From NCBI GenBank assembly GCA_031267345.1, contig JAIRZG010000034.1, forward strand, positions 1-40,336: a stretch of 40,336 nucleotides of DNA. The letters are read 5' to 3'. This DNA is from Zoogloeaceae bacterium. GTDB lineage: Bacteria; Pseudomonadota; Gammaproteobacteria; Burkholderiales; Rhodocyclaceae. The position numbers and the translations under genes were made by a program. The notes beneath the pieces were generated by a model. That model was not told where the DNA came from, made no database searches, and was given only the letters and a program-made list of their open reading frames with translations. Shown in pieces: positions 8,895 through 17,377 of the stretch (position 1 is the stretch's first letter; each line of letters opens with the position of its first letter).

Positions 8895-9848
8895 CTATCC
8901 CTTTTCCGCCTTGAGGGCGCAGCCTTCGCCAATATTACCGCCCTCTGTCCGCTGTCTTCTGTCCTCTGACTCCCTGACCGCGCTGTAGAGCATGTCCATG
9001 GCTTGCGGGCGGGGGTAGGTGGCGCGCCAGGCGAGCATGACGCAACGGCTGGGCGCGGGTGGGGCGAAGGGGCGGATGGTCAGCAGCGGATCTTGCGTCC
9101 AGGCGGCGCTGGCGGAGACGGGAACCACGGCGATGCCCGCGCCGCTGGCGACCATGTAACGCATGGTTTCCAGCGAACTGCCTTCCACCGTCTGATCGGC
9201 GTGACCGGGTTCGCTCAATTGCGGACAGGCGGAAACCACCTGATCGCGGAAACAGTTGCCTTGCCCCAGCAGCAACAACTGTTCGGGATCCAGCGTCGTC
9301 TTGTCGATGAATTTTTGCGCGGTCAGGGGATGTCGGGCAGGTAGCGCCACACAAAAGGCTTCATCGTAAAGCGGACGCGCGACAATGCCGGGTTCCGCGC
9401 AGGGCGTGGCGATAATGATGGCGTCCAGTTCGCCGATTTTCAGCGATTCGGTCAGTTTGTGGGTGAAATTTTCCTGCAAAAACAGCGGGATGCGTGGCGC
9501 GAGCGTATGCAGGACGGGAATCAGGTGCGGCAGCAGATAGGGCGCGATGGTATAGATAACGCCCAGACGCAGGGGGCCGGCGAGCGGGTCTTTGCCGATT
9601 TGCGCCAGTTCTTCGACATGCGCGGCCTCGCGCAGCACTTTTTCCGCCTGTTCGCAGATGCGCTCGCCCACCAGGGTCAGGCGGACTTCGCTGGGCATAC
9701 GCTCAAAAAGCAGGACACCCAGCCGGTCTTCGAGTTTTTTGACGGCGACCGACAGGCTGGGCTGGCTGACATGGCAGCGTTCGGCGGCGCGTCCAAAATG
9801 CTTTTCCCGCGCCAGCGCGACGATGTAACGCAGTTCGTTCAAGGTCAT
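8895..9848 (-). CDS. oxyR: LysR-type peroxide sensor OxyR
   Basis: A 317-residue LysR regulator. The N-terminal HTH (about 1-60, MTLNELRYIVALAREKHF) is followed by an effector domain with the peroxide-sensing cysteine pair at C199 (GQGNCFRDQ) and C208 (SACPQ). These have the same numbering and spacing as the E. coli OxyR disulfide. The start overlaps the rsuA stop as ATGA, with a strong GGAGG in front, so the two genes are translationally coupled. The last residues, from about ESEDRRQR onward, are encoded by a dispersed heptamer repeat and do not look like part of the family; the native protein probably ended near residue 292. Targets are not visible here; sodB lies 9 kb away. Confidence 0.95.
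   Translation of the reverse strand: MTLNELRYIVALAREKHFGRAAERCHVSQPSLSVAVKKLEDRLGVLLFERMPSEVRLTLVGERICEQAEKVLREAAHVEELAQIGKDPLAGPLRLGVIYTIAPYLLPHLIPVLHTLAPRIPLFLQENFTHKLTESLKIGELDAIIIATPCAEPGIVARPLYDEAFCVALPARHPLTAQKFIDKTTLDPEQLLLLGQGNCFRDQVVSACPQLSEPGHADQTVEGSSLETMRYMVASGAGIAVVPVSASAAWTQDPLLTIRPFAPPAPSRCVMLAWRATYPRPQAMDMLYSAVRESEDRRQRTEGGNIGEGCALKAEKG
8941..8978 (-). repeat. Heptamer-repeat element, copy 2
   Basis: Read on the minus strand: a TCAGGGAG head, then units AGAGGAC, AGAAGAC, AGCGGAC and AGAGGG. It lies in the 3' end of oxyR and forms an opposite-orientation pair with copy 1 across the M61/oxyR junction. Confidence 0.8.
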
Positions 9849-10558
9849 GCGGTTTTCCTCCAGACAAGTTCCAGATCGCTTGCGGCAAGCCAACGCCATT
9901 GGCCTTCCGGCAGGTCGTCGGGCAGACGCAGGCCGCCAATGGCGACGCGCCGCAACGCTTCCACCCGATTACCGACCGCCGCCAGCATTCGTTTGACCTG
10001 ATGATAACGGCCTTCGGTCAAACCCAGCAAAAGCGTATGGGCATCCACCTGTTCGACCGCCGCCGCCTTTGCCGGTTGCGGCGCGTCACGCAGGGTGACG
10101 CCCGCGCGCAATGCCGCAAGCTGCGCCGCGTCCAGCGGATGCCGCGCCGTGACGCGATAACGCTTTTCCACCTTGCGTTTGGGGGAAGACAGCGCGTGAA
10201 TCAAATTGCCATTGTCGGTCAACAACAACAGTCCGGTCGTATCTTCATCCAGTCGCCCGATGCTTTGCAGGCCACGCGTCACCAACGGCGACGGCAACAG
10301 CGCGTCAATGCCAGGATGATGCCGGGGGCTTTGGGAGCATTCGTAACCGGCGGGCTTGTTCAGCAGGATGACGGCCTTTTCGGCATAAGGCCAGTCGACG
10401 CCATCCACCGTAAAAACAAGCCCTTCCTCCGGCGTGATCTCGAAAAACGGATCGTCGATCGCCACGCCCGCCAGCGCGAAACGTCCCTGCCGAACCAGGC
10501 CGCGACACATTTTACGGGCGCCAAAACCTTGTTGTTGCAACAAACGTTCGAGATGCAT
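9845..10558 (-). CDS. rsuA: 16S rRNA pseudouridine synthase, RsuA family
   Basis: A 237-residue enzyme that isomerises a uridine (U516 in E. coli) of 16S rRNA. An N-terminal S4 RNA-binding domain (HLERLLQQQGFGARKMC) is followed by the synthase core with the catalytic aspartate in GRLDEDTTGLLLLT. Later conserved segments are EGRYHQVKRML and RVAIGGL. The long open frame upstream of 10558 has no conserved content, so the ATG beginning the S4 domain was chosen. No Shine-Dalgarno precedes it because a heptamer repeat (copy 3) abuts the start codon. It is co-transcribed with oxyR. Confidence 0.92.
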   Translation of the reverse strand: MHLERLLQQQGFGARKMCRGLVRQGRFALAGVAIDDPFFEITPEEGLVFTVDGVDWPYAEKAVILLNKPAGYECSQSPRHHPGIDALLPSPLVTRGLQSIGRLDEDTTGLLLLTDNGNLIHALSSPKRKVEKRYRVTARHPLDAAQLAALRAGVTLRDAPQPAKAAAVEQVDAHTLLLGLTEGRYHQVKRMLAAVGNRVEALRRVAIGGLRLPDDLPEGQWRWLAASDLELVWRKTA

Positions 10559-10559
10559 G

Positions 10560-10593
10560 TCAGGGGACAGAGGAGAGAGGACGGAAGACAGTG
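10560..10593 (+). repeat. Heptamer-repeat element, copy 3
   Basis: A TCAGGGGAC head, then units AGAGGAG, AGAGGAC and GGAAGAC, then AGTG. It directly abuts the rsuA start codon, where a ribosome binding site would be expected. Confidence 0.8.
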
Positions 10594-10710
10594 TAAACCA
10601 ATATCCGGCCATTCCAGAGACAGGCACGGGATAATTACATGGCAATCGCATGGATGTGTCCGCCAGGGCTGAACCCTGATGTATCATCTCCCCTTTCCGG
10701 AGGAAACGAC

Positions 10711-11442
10711 ATGCGGCAGACGGAGCGGCTACGGCGGTATTTCGGCATCTATGCTTCAAGCATGGAGGTTCGTCCGCGCGCAATCTGGTGCGCTCATGCG
10801 GCCTTGGGCGCGACGGGGATGTTGCTGCTGGTGGCGCTGGCTTATTTCTGGATCCAGACGACGCGTTCGCCGCAGGAGCGGGATGTGGAAGTTCTGCAAG
10901 CGCGACTGGCGGAACTGGAAGCCCGCGTGTTGCAGGACGATGGCGCGCTGACCAATCTGGAAGTAACGCACAGCGCCAATCGGCAACTGTCTGACGAATT
11001 GCGGGTGCAGTCGGATGATCAGGCGGTGCTGAAGGATGATCTGGCCTATTTTCTGAATCTGGTTCCGGTGGGTACGCGCGAAGGCGAGGTGCGGCTGGAT
11101 CGTTTTGTGTTACGTCCGGATCCGCTTTCGACGTATACGAACCCGGCAACGGCGCGGCATTACCGTTACAGTGTGCTGGCGGGCTATCATGCGGGGCGTC
11201 AGACGCTGGAATTCACCGGAGCGCTGCAATTTGTCCTCTCCGTAACCCGACAGGGAAAGCCGCTGGAACTCTACTGGCCGGAAAACCAGACGGCGACGCC
11301 AGAGGAATACCAGATCAAAACCCATCATTGGGTACGCAAGGAAGGCGTGTTATCCATGGTGGAAGGCGATGTCCTGAACAAGGCGGAATTACGACTGGTG
11401 CAGGGCAACACGATACGGGCAACCGCAACCATTGCATTTTGA
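10711..11442 (+). CDS. Inner-membrane protein with coiled coil, DUF6776-like, unknown function
   Basis: 243 residues. The start is placed at the ATG preceded by GGAGG (CGGAGGAAACGAC); the 24 codons of open frame before it are not convincing. A short cytoplasmic N-terminus is followed by one transmembrane helix (about 25-48), a charged coiled-coil stretch (about 55-112) and a probably periplasmic beta-rich domain. I recognise the arrangement as the conserved protein often encoded just before a bactofilin and erpA in betaproteobacteria. A link to bactofilin assembly is inference from adjacency. The stop is 16 bp before the bactofilin start. Confidence 0.8.
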   Translation: MRQTERLRRYFGIYASSMEVRPRAIWCAHAALGATGMLLLVALAYFWIQTTRSPQERDVEVLQARLAELEARVLQDDGALTNLEVTHSANRQLSDELRVQSDDQAVLKDDLAYFLNLVPVGTREGEVRLDRFVLRPDPLSTYTNPATARHYRYSVLAGYHAGRQTLEFTGALQFVLSVTRQGKPLELYWPENQTATPEEYQIKTHHWVRKEGVLSMVEGDVLNKAELRLVQGNTIRATATIAF

Positions 11443-11458
11443 CAGGAGATTTATCCGC

Positions 11459-11902
11459 ATGTTCAACAAAAAAACGACAACGGGCGCAGCCGCCCAGATT
11501 GACAGCCTGATTGGCAAAGGCGCGAAAATCGAAGGCAATATCTTTTTTTCCGGCGGGCTGCGCGTGGATGGTGAAATCTGCGGCAAGGTGATTGCCGAAA
11601 CTTCTCCGTCGACGCTGGTGTTGAGCGAGCACGGCGTGATCAATGGGCACGTGGAAGTGACCTATCTGGTCGCCAATGGCAGCGTCAACGGCCCGGTGCG
11701 GGCGACGGAATTCCTGGAGTTGCAGCCCAAGGCGCGCATAGAAGGCGATGTGGAATACGGCATGATCGAAATCCAGCAAGGCGCGGTTATCGAAGGTCGT
11801 CTCCTGCGCCTGGCCTCTGAATCCACAGGCAATAAAAAACGGGACAAGGCGGAAAAACCGGAGAAACCGGACGAAGCGCAAAAAAGCCTGCCCGTTGCCT
11901 GA
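11459..11902 (+). CDS. Bactofilin (polymer-forming cytoskeletal protein)
   Basis: 147 residues. The central right-handed beta-helix domain (about 15-120) shows the repeating short hydrophobic/glycine pattern of the family (GKGAKIEGNIFFSGGLRVDG, LELQPKARIEGDVEYG). It is flanked by short disordered tails; the C-terminal one is Lys/Glu/Pro-rich. Bactofilins polymerise without nucleotide and act in cell shape, cell-wall or envelope organisation. The start at MFNKKT has AGGAG upstream; an in-frame ATG 27 bp earlier lies in the previous gene. It is co-directional with the membrane protein before it and erpA after it. Confidence 0.93.
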   Translation: MFNKKTTTGAAAQIDSLIGKGAKIEGNIFFSGGLRVDGEICGKVIAETSPSTLVLSEHGVINGHVEVTYLVANGSVNGPVRATEFLELQPKARIEGDVEYGMIEIQQGAVIEGRLLRLASESTGNKKRDKAEKPEKPDEAQKSLPVA

Positions 11903-11971
11903 CCGGTTTGCGGCAGGGAAAGGAAATCCAGTCCGCTTCTTCCGATCCCTCCCGCCGACCCCGGATCGGGA

Positions 11972-12001
11972 TTGACCTTGCCCCTGTCCCGCTTCCATAA
12001 T
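11972..12001 (+). promoter_or_regulatory. Candidate sigma-70 promoter of erpA
   Basis: TTGACC (-35, 11972-11977), an 18-bp spacer, and CATAAT (-10, 11996-12001), 28 bp before the erpA start, which itself has CAGGAG as ribosome binding site. An inverted repeat CCGATCC/GGATCGG (11942-11948 and 11963-11969) lies just upstream. It could be a weak terminator behind the bactofilin gene, although no T-run follows it. Confidence 0.5.
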
Positions 12002-12029
12002 TCCGGCTCTTTTTACAGGAGTTCCCCCC

Positions 12030-12374
12030 ATGAACGAGAATACCGCCCTCCCCATCATTTTTACCGACAGCGCCGTGGGCAAGGTGCGCGAACTGATTGC
12101 GGAAGAAGGCAATCCCGAACTGAAGTTGCGCGTGTTTGTCACTGGCGGCGGCTGTTCCGGCTTCCAGTACGGCTTTACCTTCGAGGAGGCCGTCAACGAA
12201 GACGACACACAGTTTGAAAAAGGCGGCGTGATCCTGTTGATCGACCCCATGAGCTATCAATATCTGGTAGGCGCGGAGATCGATTACAGCGAAGGGTTGC
12301 AAGGTTCGCAGTTTGTAATCCGCAACCCGAACGCCACATCCACCTGCGGCTGCGGTTCTTCCTTCGCGGTCTGA
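12030..12374 (+). CDS. erpA: A-type iron-sulfur insertion protein ErpA
   Basis: 114 residues, the same length as E. coli ErpA, with the three Fe-S ligand cysteines at identical positions: C42 in GGGCSGFQY, and C106 and C108 in STCGCGSS. It carries and delivers Fe-S clusters to target apoproteins. Possible clients encoded in this window are the radical SAM protein, YoaA and the ferredoxin-reductase; that link is inference. It has its own candidate promoter and a good ribosome binding site. Confidence 0.97.
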   Translation: MNENTALPIIFTDSAVGKVRELIAEEGNPELKLRVFVTGGGCSGFQYGFTFEEAVNEDDTQFEKGGVILLIDPMSYQYLVGAEIDYSEGLQGSQFVIRNPNATSTCGCGSSFAV

Positions 12375-12391
12375 GGCGGTCACGCGCGCAA

Positions 12392-12407
12392 CAGCCCGCA
12401 AGGGCTG
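12392..12407. terminator. Short GC hairpin between convergent erpA and M23 peptidase genes
   Basis: CAGCCC, tetraloop GCAA, GGGCTG. It lies between two convergent genes where a shared terminator is expected. There is no T-run on either side, so rho-independent function is doubtful. Confidence 0.35.
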
Positions 12408-12426
12408 GCTGCCGCTTGTTCAGCAG

Positions 12427-13743
12427 CTATTCAAAGCGGGTGGAGGATGTATCGCGCAGGAATTGCAGCAGGGCGAGCTGCGTCTGCGCCTGTTGGGTGA
12501 ATGGGACGAGTTGTCCGGCGTTCAAGGGCGGCGCGTCGGGGATGCTCAGGCGCATCGGATCTACCTGAACGCCCTTTACGCGGAACTCATAGTGCAGATG
12601 CGGGCCGGTAGACCAGCCGGTATTGCCGGTATAGGCGATGGTGTCGCCCTGACTCACCCGATCCCCCTTTTTCAGGCCCTGGGCAAAACGGCTCAAATGC
12701 GCGTAGACAGTCTGGTAATTGCCCGCGTGGGAGAGCAGCACAAAATTGCCATAGCCGCCGCGCGGGCCGACAAATTGCACCACGCCGTTGCTGGTGGCGC
12801 GCACTGGCGTACCGATGGGCGCGCCGTAATCCACACCCTTGTGCGCCCGCCAGGTTTTGAAGATGGGATGCAAGCGTTGGGAAAAGCCTGAAGTGACGCG
12901 GGAAAAAGCCAGTGGCGAGCGCAGGAAGGCTTTTTTCAGGCTCTTGCCCTCGGCGTTGTAATAGCCGCCCTTGCCGTTTTCTTCGTAATGAAACGCCTGA
13001 TAGACGCGTCCGTCATTGACGAATTCGGCGGAAAGAATGCGTCCCGCGCGCGGCATGGTTTGTCCCTGGTAATACTGGACATCATAGACCAGCGTAAAAC
13101 GGTCGCCTTGACGCAGATCGCGGTGAAAGTCGATGTCGCCGGAGAAGATTTCCGCCATCTGCACGGCAATGCCATCCGGAATGCCCGCGCTGTCGGTCGC
13201 GCCGAAGAGCGAATAACGGATTTCTCCGGATTTCATCACCTGCTGGCTTTCGTAGCGCAATGCCTGTTCGCGGGCGACGAATTGTCCCTGCGCTTGACGT
13301 TCGACGAAAGTGGCGGTGTTGCCGCCATTCATGGGAAAGTGGAGGCTGACGAGCAGACCGCTCCCCGTGGTGCGGGCGGAGACCACGCGCCCCGGCACGA
13401 GCTGGCGATGCAGGGCTTGCGTTTCCGGCGCGGAAAGCAGATAGCGGCGGGCGTCTGCGTCCTCGATATTCAGTTTGGCAAGCAGGGCGCCAAAGGTATC
13501 GCCCCGGCTGATGCGCGCTTCGCGCGGATAAAGGTCGTCACCCTGATCAAGCGGCGCGCGGGCGGTAATGTTGAGGGCTTCCACGATATCCGTAACCGCC
13601 TCCGGCGGCAACGTGGGTTCGGGCGTGACGGCAATGGCGGTGAACATGCCGAGAATCGGCGCGCTGCCCATGAGCGCCAGCTTCCAGCGCCAGCGCGGGA
13701 AGTGGCTGAGTAGCCAAGGGTGGTTTAAAATGTTGCGCTTCAT
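12427..13743 (-). CDS. M23-family murein endopeptidase, MepM-like
   Basis: 438 residues from the ATG at MKRNILNHPW. An N-terminal membrane anchor (about 22-39) places the enzyme in the periplasm. A middle region with a LysM/OapA-like and linker portion follows, then the LytM/M23 catalytic domain. Zinc ligands are H301 and D305 (HKGVD) and H384 in HLHYE, with H382 also catalytic. It cleaves peptidoglycan peptide cross-links (DD-endopeptidase in MepM). The N-terminal frame could start 18 codons earlier, but that part overlaps the divergent tyrS leader. All catalytic residues are present. Confidence 0.92.
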   Translation of the reverse strand: MKRNILNHPWLLSHFPRWRWKLALMGSAPILGMFTAIAVTPEPTLPPEAVTDIVEALNITARAPLDQGDDLYPREARISRGDTFGALLAKLNIEDADARRYLLSAPETQALHRQLVPGRVVSARTTGSGLLVSLHFPMNGGNTATFVERQAQGQFVAREQALRYESQQVMKSGEIRYSLFGATDSAGIPDGIAVQMAEIFSGDIDFHRDLRQGDRFTLVYDVQYYQGQTMPRAGRILSAEFVNDGRVYQAFHYEENGKGGYYNAEGKSLKKAFLRSPLAFSRVTSGFSQRLHPIFKTWRAHKGVDYGAPIGTPVRATSNGVVQFVGPRGGYGNFVLLSHAGNYQTVYAHLSRFAQGLKKGDRVSQGDTIAYTGNTGWSTGPHLHYEFRVKGVQVDPMRLSIPDAPPLNAGQLVPFTQQAQTQLALLQFLRDTSSTRFE

Positions 13744-13799
13744 GTTTCTACAAGCGACGAAAATTCTAAATTCTACGCTTGAACCGGGGAGAAACAAAC

Positions 13800-15008
13800 A
13801 TGTCGGAACTGGAAATGCGCCTGCGCCAGATCAAACGCGGCTGCGAAGAAGTGTTGCTGGAAAGCGAATTGCGGGAAAAATTGCAAACCGGGCGTCCCCT
13901 GCGGGTGAAGGCCGGATTCGATCCCACCGCGCCGGACCTGCATCTGGGGCATACCGTGCTCATCAACAAACTCCGGCATTTTCAGGATCTGGGGCATCAG
14001 GCGCTGTTCCTGATTGGCGATTTCACCGGCATGATCGGCGATCCCAGCGGCAAGAACATCACCCGTCCGCCGCTTTCGCGCGAAGAAGTGCTGGCAAACG
14101 CCGCGACCTACAAGGAGCAGGTGTTCAAGATTCTCGACCCGGACAAAACCGAAGTGGTCTTCAATTCCACATGGTTCGACGCGCTGGGCGCGTCCGGCAT
14201 GATCCGTCTGGCGGCACGGCATACCGTGGCGCGGATGCTTGAACGCGACGATTTCGCCAAACGCTACGGCAATGGTCAGCCGATTGCCATCCACGAATTC
14301 CTCTATCCGCTTTGCCAGGGCTACGACTCCGTGGCGCTGAAAGCCGATGTAGAACTGGGCGGCGCCGACCAGAAATTCAATCTGCTGGTCGGGCGCGAAT
14401 TGCAAAAGCATTACGGACAACCGCCGCAGTGTGTGCTGACGGTTCCCCTGCTGGAAGGCACGGATGGCGAAAAAAAGATGTCCAAGTCGCTGGGCAATTA
14501 CATCGGCATTGATGAGCCGCCGAGGGAGATTTTCGGCAAGCTGATGTCCATTTCCGACCCCTTGATGTGGCGTTATTACGAACTGCTCTCCTTTCGCAGC
14601 GAGGTGGAAATCGCGCGCGACAAGGCGGAGGTGACGGCAGGCAAAAATCCGCGCGATGTCAAGGCGGCGCTGGCGGAGGAAATTGTCGCCCGCTTTCACG
14701 GGCAGGCCGCCGCGACCGCCGCGCGGGAAGAATTCGCCGCGCGTTTTCGTCAGGGCGTCTTACCGGACGACATGCCTGAATTCACCCTGAAGGCGGAAGG
14801 CGCGGGACTTTCCATCCTCTACGCCTTGAAACAGGTTGATCTAACCGCCAGCACTTCCGAAGCCATCCGCATGATCCGGCAAGGCGGCGTCAAGGCCGAC
14901 GGCGAAAAAGTAAGCGACAAAACCCTGCTGCTGCCAGCGGGCGCGACGGTGGTGCTGCAAGTAGGCAAACGCAAATTCGCCAAGGTGACGGTCGGAGCAA
15001 ACGATTGA
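13800..15008 (+). CDS. tyrS: Tyrosyl-tRNA synthetase
   Basis: 402 residues, class Ic synthetase that charges tRNA-Tyr. The HIGH-type motif is HLGH at 48-51 and the KMSKS loop is at 226-230. A C-terminal S4 domain (about 335-400, [19 protein letters not shown]) binds tRNA. The ATG at 13800 was chosen because GGGGAG lies 8 bases upstream; the earlier TTG in frame (13779) would bury that site. It is divergent from the M23 peptidase gene, with a gap of only 56 bp. Confidence 0.98.
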   Translation: MSELEMRLRQIKRGCEEVLLESELREKLQTGRPLRVKAGFDPTAPDLHLGHTVLINKLRHFQDLGHQALFLIGDFTGMIGDPSGKNITRPPLSREEVLANAATYKEQVFKILDPDKTEVVFNSTWFDALGASGMIRLAARHTVARMLERDDFAKRYGNGQPIAIHEFLYPLCQGYDSVALKADVELGGADQKFNLLVGRELQKHYGQPPQCVLTVPLLEGTDGEKKMSKSLGNYIGIDEPPREIFGKLMSISDPLMWRYYELLSFRSEVEIARDKAEVTAGKNPRDVKAALAEEIVARFHGQAAATAAREEFAARFRQGVLPDDMPEFTLKAEGAGLSILYALKQVDLTASTSEAIRMIRQGGVKADGEKVSDKTLLLPAGATVVLQVGKRKFAKVTVGAND

Positions 15009-15074
15009 CGCCAGGGAAACGCTTGAATGACCGCCCTGCCCGCGTTGTAGGCGCGTATCGTCGCTCGCGAGGAC

Positions 15075-15569
15075 TTACGCCCAGTGATCCAGTGCGAAGC
15101 GGGTGAGCGCCAGAACCAGCAGCGCGTAACCTGCGGCGATTACGTCGTCGAGCATCACGCCCAGGCCGTTCTTCAGGTGCTCGTCGAACCAGCGCGCCGG
15201 TTGCGGTTTGGTGATGTCGAACAGGCGAAAAAGCAAAAAGGCGGCGAGCTGCCATGTCCAGTCGTGCGGCGTCAGGCTCAACACCAGCCAGAAGGGGACG
15301 ATTTCATCCCAGACGATGCTGCCGTGATCCGGCTCATGCAGCGCCAGTCCCGTCCGATGAATGACGATGACGCCGCCCACGAACGCCAGCGCGAGAAAAA
15401 CCAGCCCACCCACGGGCGAAAACAGCGGCTGGAGGAGCACAAAAGCCAACCAGGCAAAGAGCGTTCCCGCTGTCCCCGGCGCCCACGGGGAAAGTCCGCT
15501 GCCACAACCCAGCGCCAGAAAATGCGCCGGATGGGCGAAGAGAAAACGGACAGACGGCGGGCGGCTCAT
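15075..15569 (-). CDS. pgpA: Phosphatidylglycerophosphatase A
   Basis: A 164-residue integral membrane enzyme that dephosphorylates phosphatidylglycerophosphate to phosphatidylglycerol. Family landmarks are the N-terminal GCGSGLSPWAPGTAGT stretch, WDEIVPFWLV in the middle, and FDITKPQPARWFDEHLKNG with a conserved MLDDVIAAGYA near the end. Several hydrophobic helices are visible. It overlaps the dsbD stop by ATGA. It shares a pathway with clsB (cardiolipin synthase) at 19240-20424: PgpA makes the phosphatidylglycerol used for cardiolipin. Confidence 0.95.
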   Translation of the reverse strand: MSRPPSVRFLFAHPAHFLALGCGSGLSPWAPGTAGTLFAWLAFVLLQPLFSPVGGLVFLALAFVGGVIVIHRTGLALHEPDHGSIVWDEIVPFWLVLSLTPHDWTWQLAAFLLFRLFDITKPQPARWFDEHLKNGLGVMLDDVIAAGYALLVLALTRFALDHWA

Positions 15570-17377
15570 GGCGCGGCAGTCGTCAGCGCGCGTTGCAGGT
15601 TTTGCGCGAAGGGTTCCGCCGCCTGAAATCCCGTCACCCGCACACCGGCAATCTCCGCGCCCGTCGCGTCAAAAAAGAGGATGCCCGGCGGGCCGTAAAG
15701 GTTGAAGCGTTGCAGCAGCGCCTTGTCTTCGGCGTTGTTGGCGGTGACATCGGCTTGCAGGCGGATGAATTTTCGCATCAGGCTTTGCACCTGTGCGTCG
15801 CTGAAGGTGAAGCGTTCCATCTCCTTGCAGGCGACGCACCAGTCGGCGTAAAAATCCAGCAGCGCGGGCTGGCCTGCGTTTTGCAGGCGTGTTTCCAGTT
15901 CCTTCAGCGTTTTGACGCGCTCGAAAGGCAGCGCGGTCTCTTGCGCGGCGGCGGCGGAAGAACGCAGGATGGCGAGCGGTTGCAACGGGTCGCGGCTGCC
16001 CGCCAGTACGCCGATGAACAATGCCGCGCTCCATAAGAGCAGGAGTACGCCCAGCGCCTTGAAAAAGCGCAACCCGCCTTTGGCTTCTGGCGGCAGCGGA
16101 TCAAGGGCGCGCAGACGTATCGCCGCGACCAGCGCCAGACTGGCGTAGGCGAGCATCACCGCCGCCATCGGCGCGACGGGCGTCACCAGCCAGACGGCGA
16201 GAAACAGGAGTGAAAAGCCAAAGCCCTGTTTGACCGCCTCCATCCACGCGCCCGCGCGCGGCAACCATGCGCCTGCCGACGCGCCGATAAACAACAAGGG
16301 TATGCCCATGCCCAACGCCATGACGAACAGGGCTGCGCCGCCCAACAGCGCGTCGCCGCTTTGCCCAATGTAGATCAGGATTCCCGCCAGCGGCGCGGCG
16401 ACGCACGGCCCGACGATCAACGCCGAGAGCGCGCCCATGAGGAAGACCGCGAAAAAATGCCCGCCCTGCAAACGCCGCGAACGTGCCGCCAATGCGCTTT
16501 GCAGACGAACCGGCAGTTGCAGGGTGTAAAAGCCGAACATGGAACCCGCCAGCAGCACAAAAATCCCCGCAAAGGCGGAAAGCGCCCAGACATTTTGCAG
16601 GGCGTTGGAAAAGAGACTGCCGGAAAGCCCCGCCGCCACGCCCGCGACGGCGTAGGTGAATGCCATGCCTAATACATAGAACAGCGAGAGGGCGAAAGCA
16701 CGGCGTTTGCTCAGGGTTTCGGCTTTTTCCGGTTTGGCGTGACCGACGATGATGCCGGAGAGAATGGGCAGCATGGGAAAGACGCAGGGCGTCAGCGACA
16801 GCCCCAGTCCGGCGACAAAAAAGAGGGCGAGCTTGCCCCAGAATCCGGCCTCTCCCAGAACGTTGGCGAAAAAGCCGCTGGCGTCGCTTTCCGCCGTCGT
16901 TTCCGCAGGTGCTGCCTCCGGCGCGGGCAACACGTTTTTGGCGGGTAATTCGGCAGGCAGTTCAGCGCTCAATAGTTGCGTTTGCGGCAGGTAGCACAAC
17001 CCCGCTTCCGCGCAGCCTTGCGAAGTCACCGACAGGTCAAAACGCATGGGTGCGCGCATGGTGCGCTCGACGGGCAGGCGAATGGCGACAGCGTCATAAA
17101 ATACTTCCACTTTGCCGAAACTCGCATCCACTTTTTCCTTGCCCGCCGGAATTTCCGCCACGCCCAACTGCGCCATGTCGGCGGTGAAACGGAAACGGTC
17201 GCGGTAGAGGTAATAATCGGGCGCGATGGTGAAACGCACTTCCAGCGTCCGGTCATCCAGCGCGCGCACGGCAGGCTGGAAGGCAATGCGCGGATCCAGA
17301 AATTCCTGTGCCGCGATCACAGGCAGGAAACCCGCGAGACAGAGCGGCAGCAGAAGGCGGTTCAACAGACGGCGCAT
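15566..17377 (-). CDS. dsbD: Thiol:disulfide interchange protein DsbD
   Basis: 603 residues from the ATG at MRRLLNRL, which starts a Sec signal peptide. The periplasmic alpha domain has the cysteine pair C122/C128 (GCAEAGLC). The membrane beta domain carries C198 (LTPCVFPM) and C325 (VGPCVAAPLAG) among about eight helices. The periplasmic gamma thioredoxin domain has C514-V-A-C517 (DWCVACKEME). It carries electrons from cytoplasmic thioredoxin to periplasmic DsbC/DsbG and cytochrome c maturation proteins. Its start lies 16 bp inside cutA. The cutA-dsbD order is the same as in E. coli. Confidence 0.97.
   Translation of the reverse strand: MRRLLNRLLLPLCLAGFLPVIAAQEFLDPRIAFQPAVRALDDRTLEVRFTIAPDYYLYRDRFRFTADMAQLGVAEIPAGKEKVDASFGKVEVFYDAVAIRLPVERTMRAPMRFDLSVTSQGCAEAGLCYLPQTQLLSAELPAELPAKNVLPAPEAAPAETTAESDASGFFANVLGEAGFWGKLALFFVAGLGLSLTPCVFPMLPILSGIIVGHAKPEKAETLSKRRAFALSLFYVLGMAFTYAVAGVAAGLSGSLFSNALQNVWALSAFAGIFVLLAGSMFGFYTLQLPVRLQSALAARSRRLQGGHFFAVFLMGALSALIVGPCVAAPLAGILIYIGQSGDALLGGAALFVMALGMGIPLLFIGASAGAWLPRAGAWMEAVKQGFGFSLLFLAVWLVTPVAPMAAVMLAYASLALVAAIRLRALDPLPPEAKGGLRFFKALGVLLLLWSAALFIGVLAGSRDPLQPLAILRSSAAAAQETALPFERVKTLKELETRLQNAGQPALLDFYADWCVACKEMERFTFSDAQVQSLMRKFIRLQADVTANNAEDKALLQRFNLYGPPGILFFDATGAEIAGVRVTGFQAAEPFAQNLQRALTTAAP

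Noticed and set aside
10559-11149. N-terminal extension of the rsuA frame to 434 residues
   Set aside because: The extra part is proline/arginine-rich noise antisense to the membrane-protein gene; the S4 domain starts at 10558.
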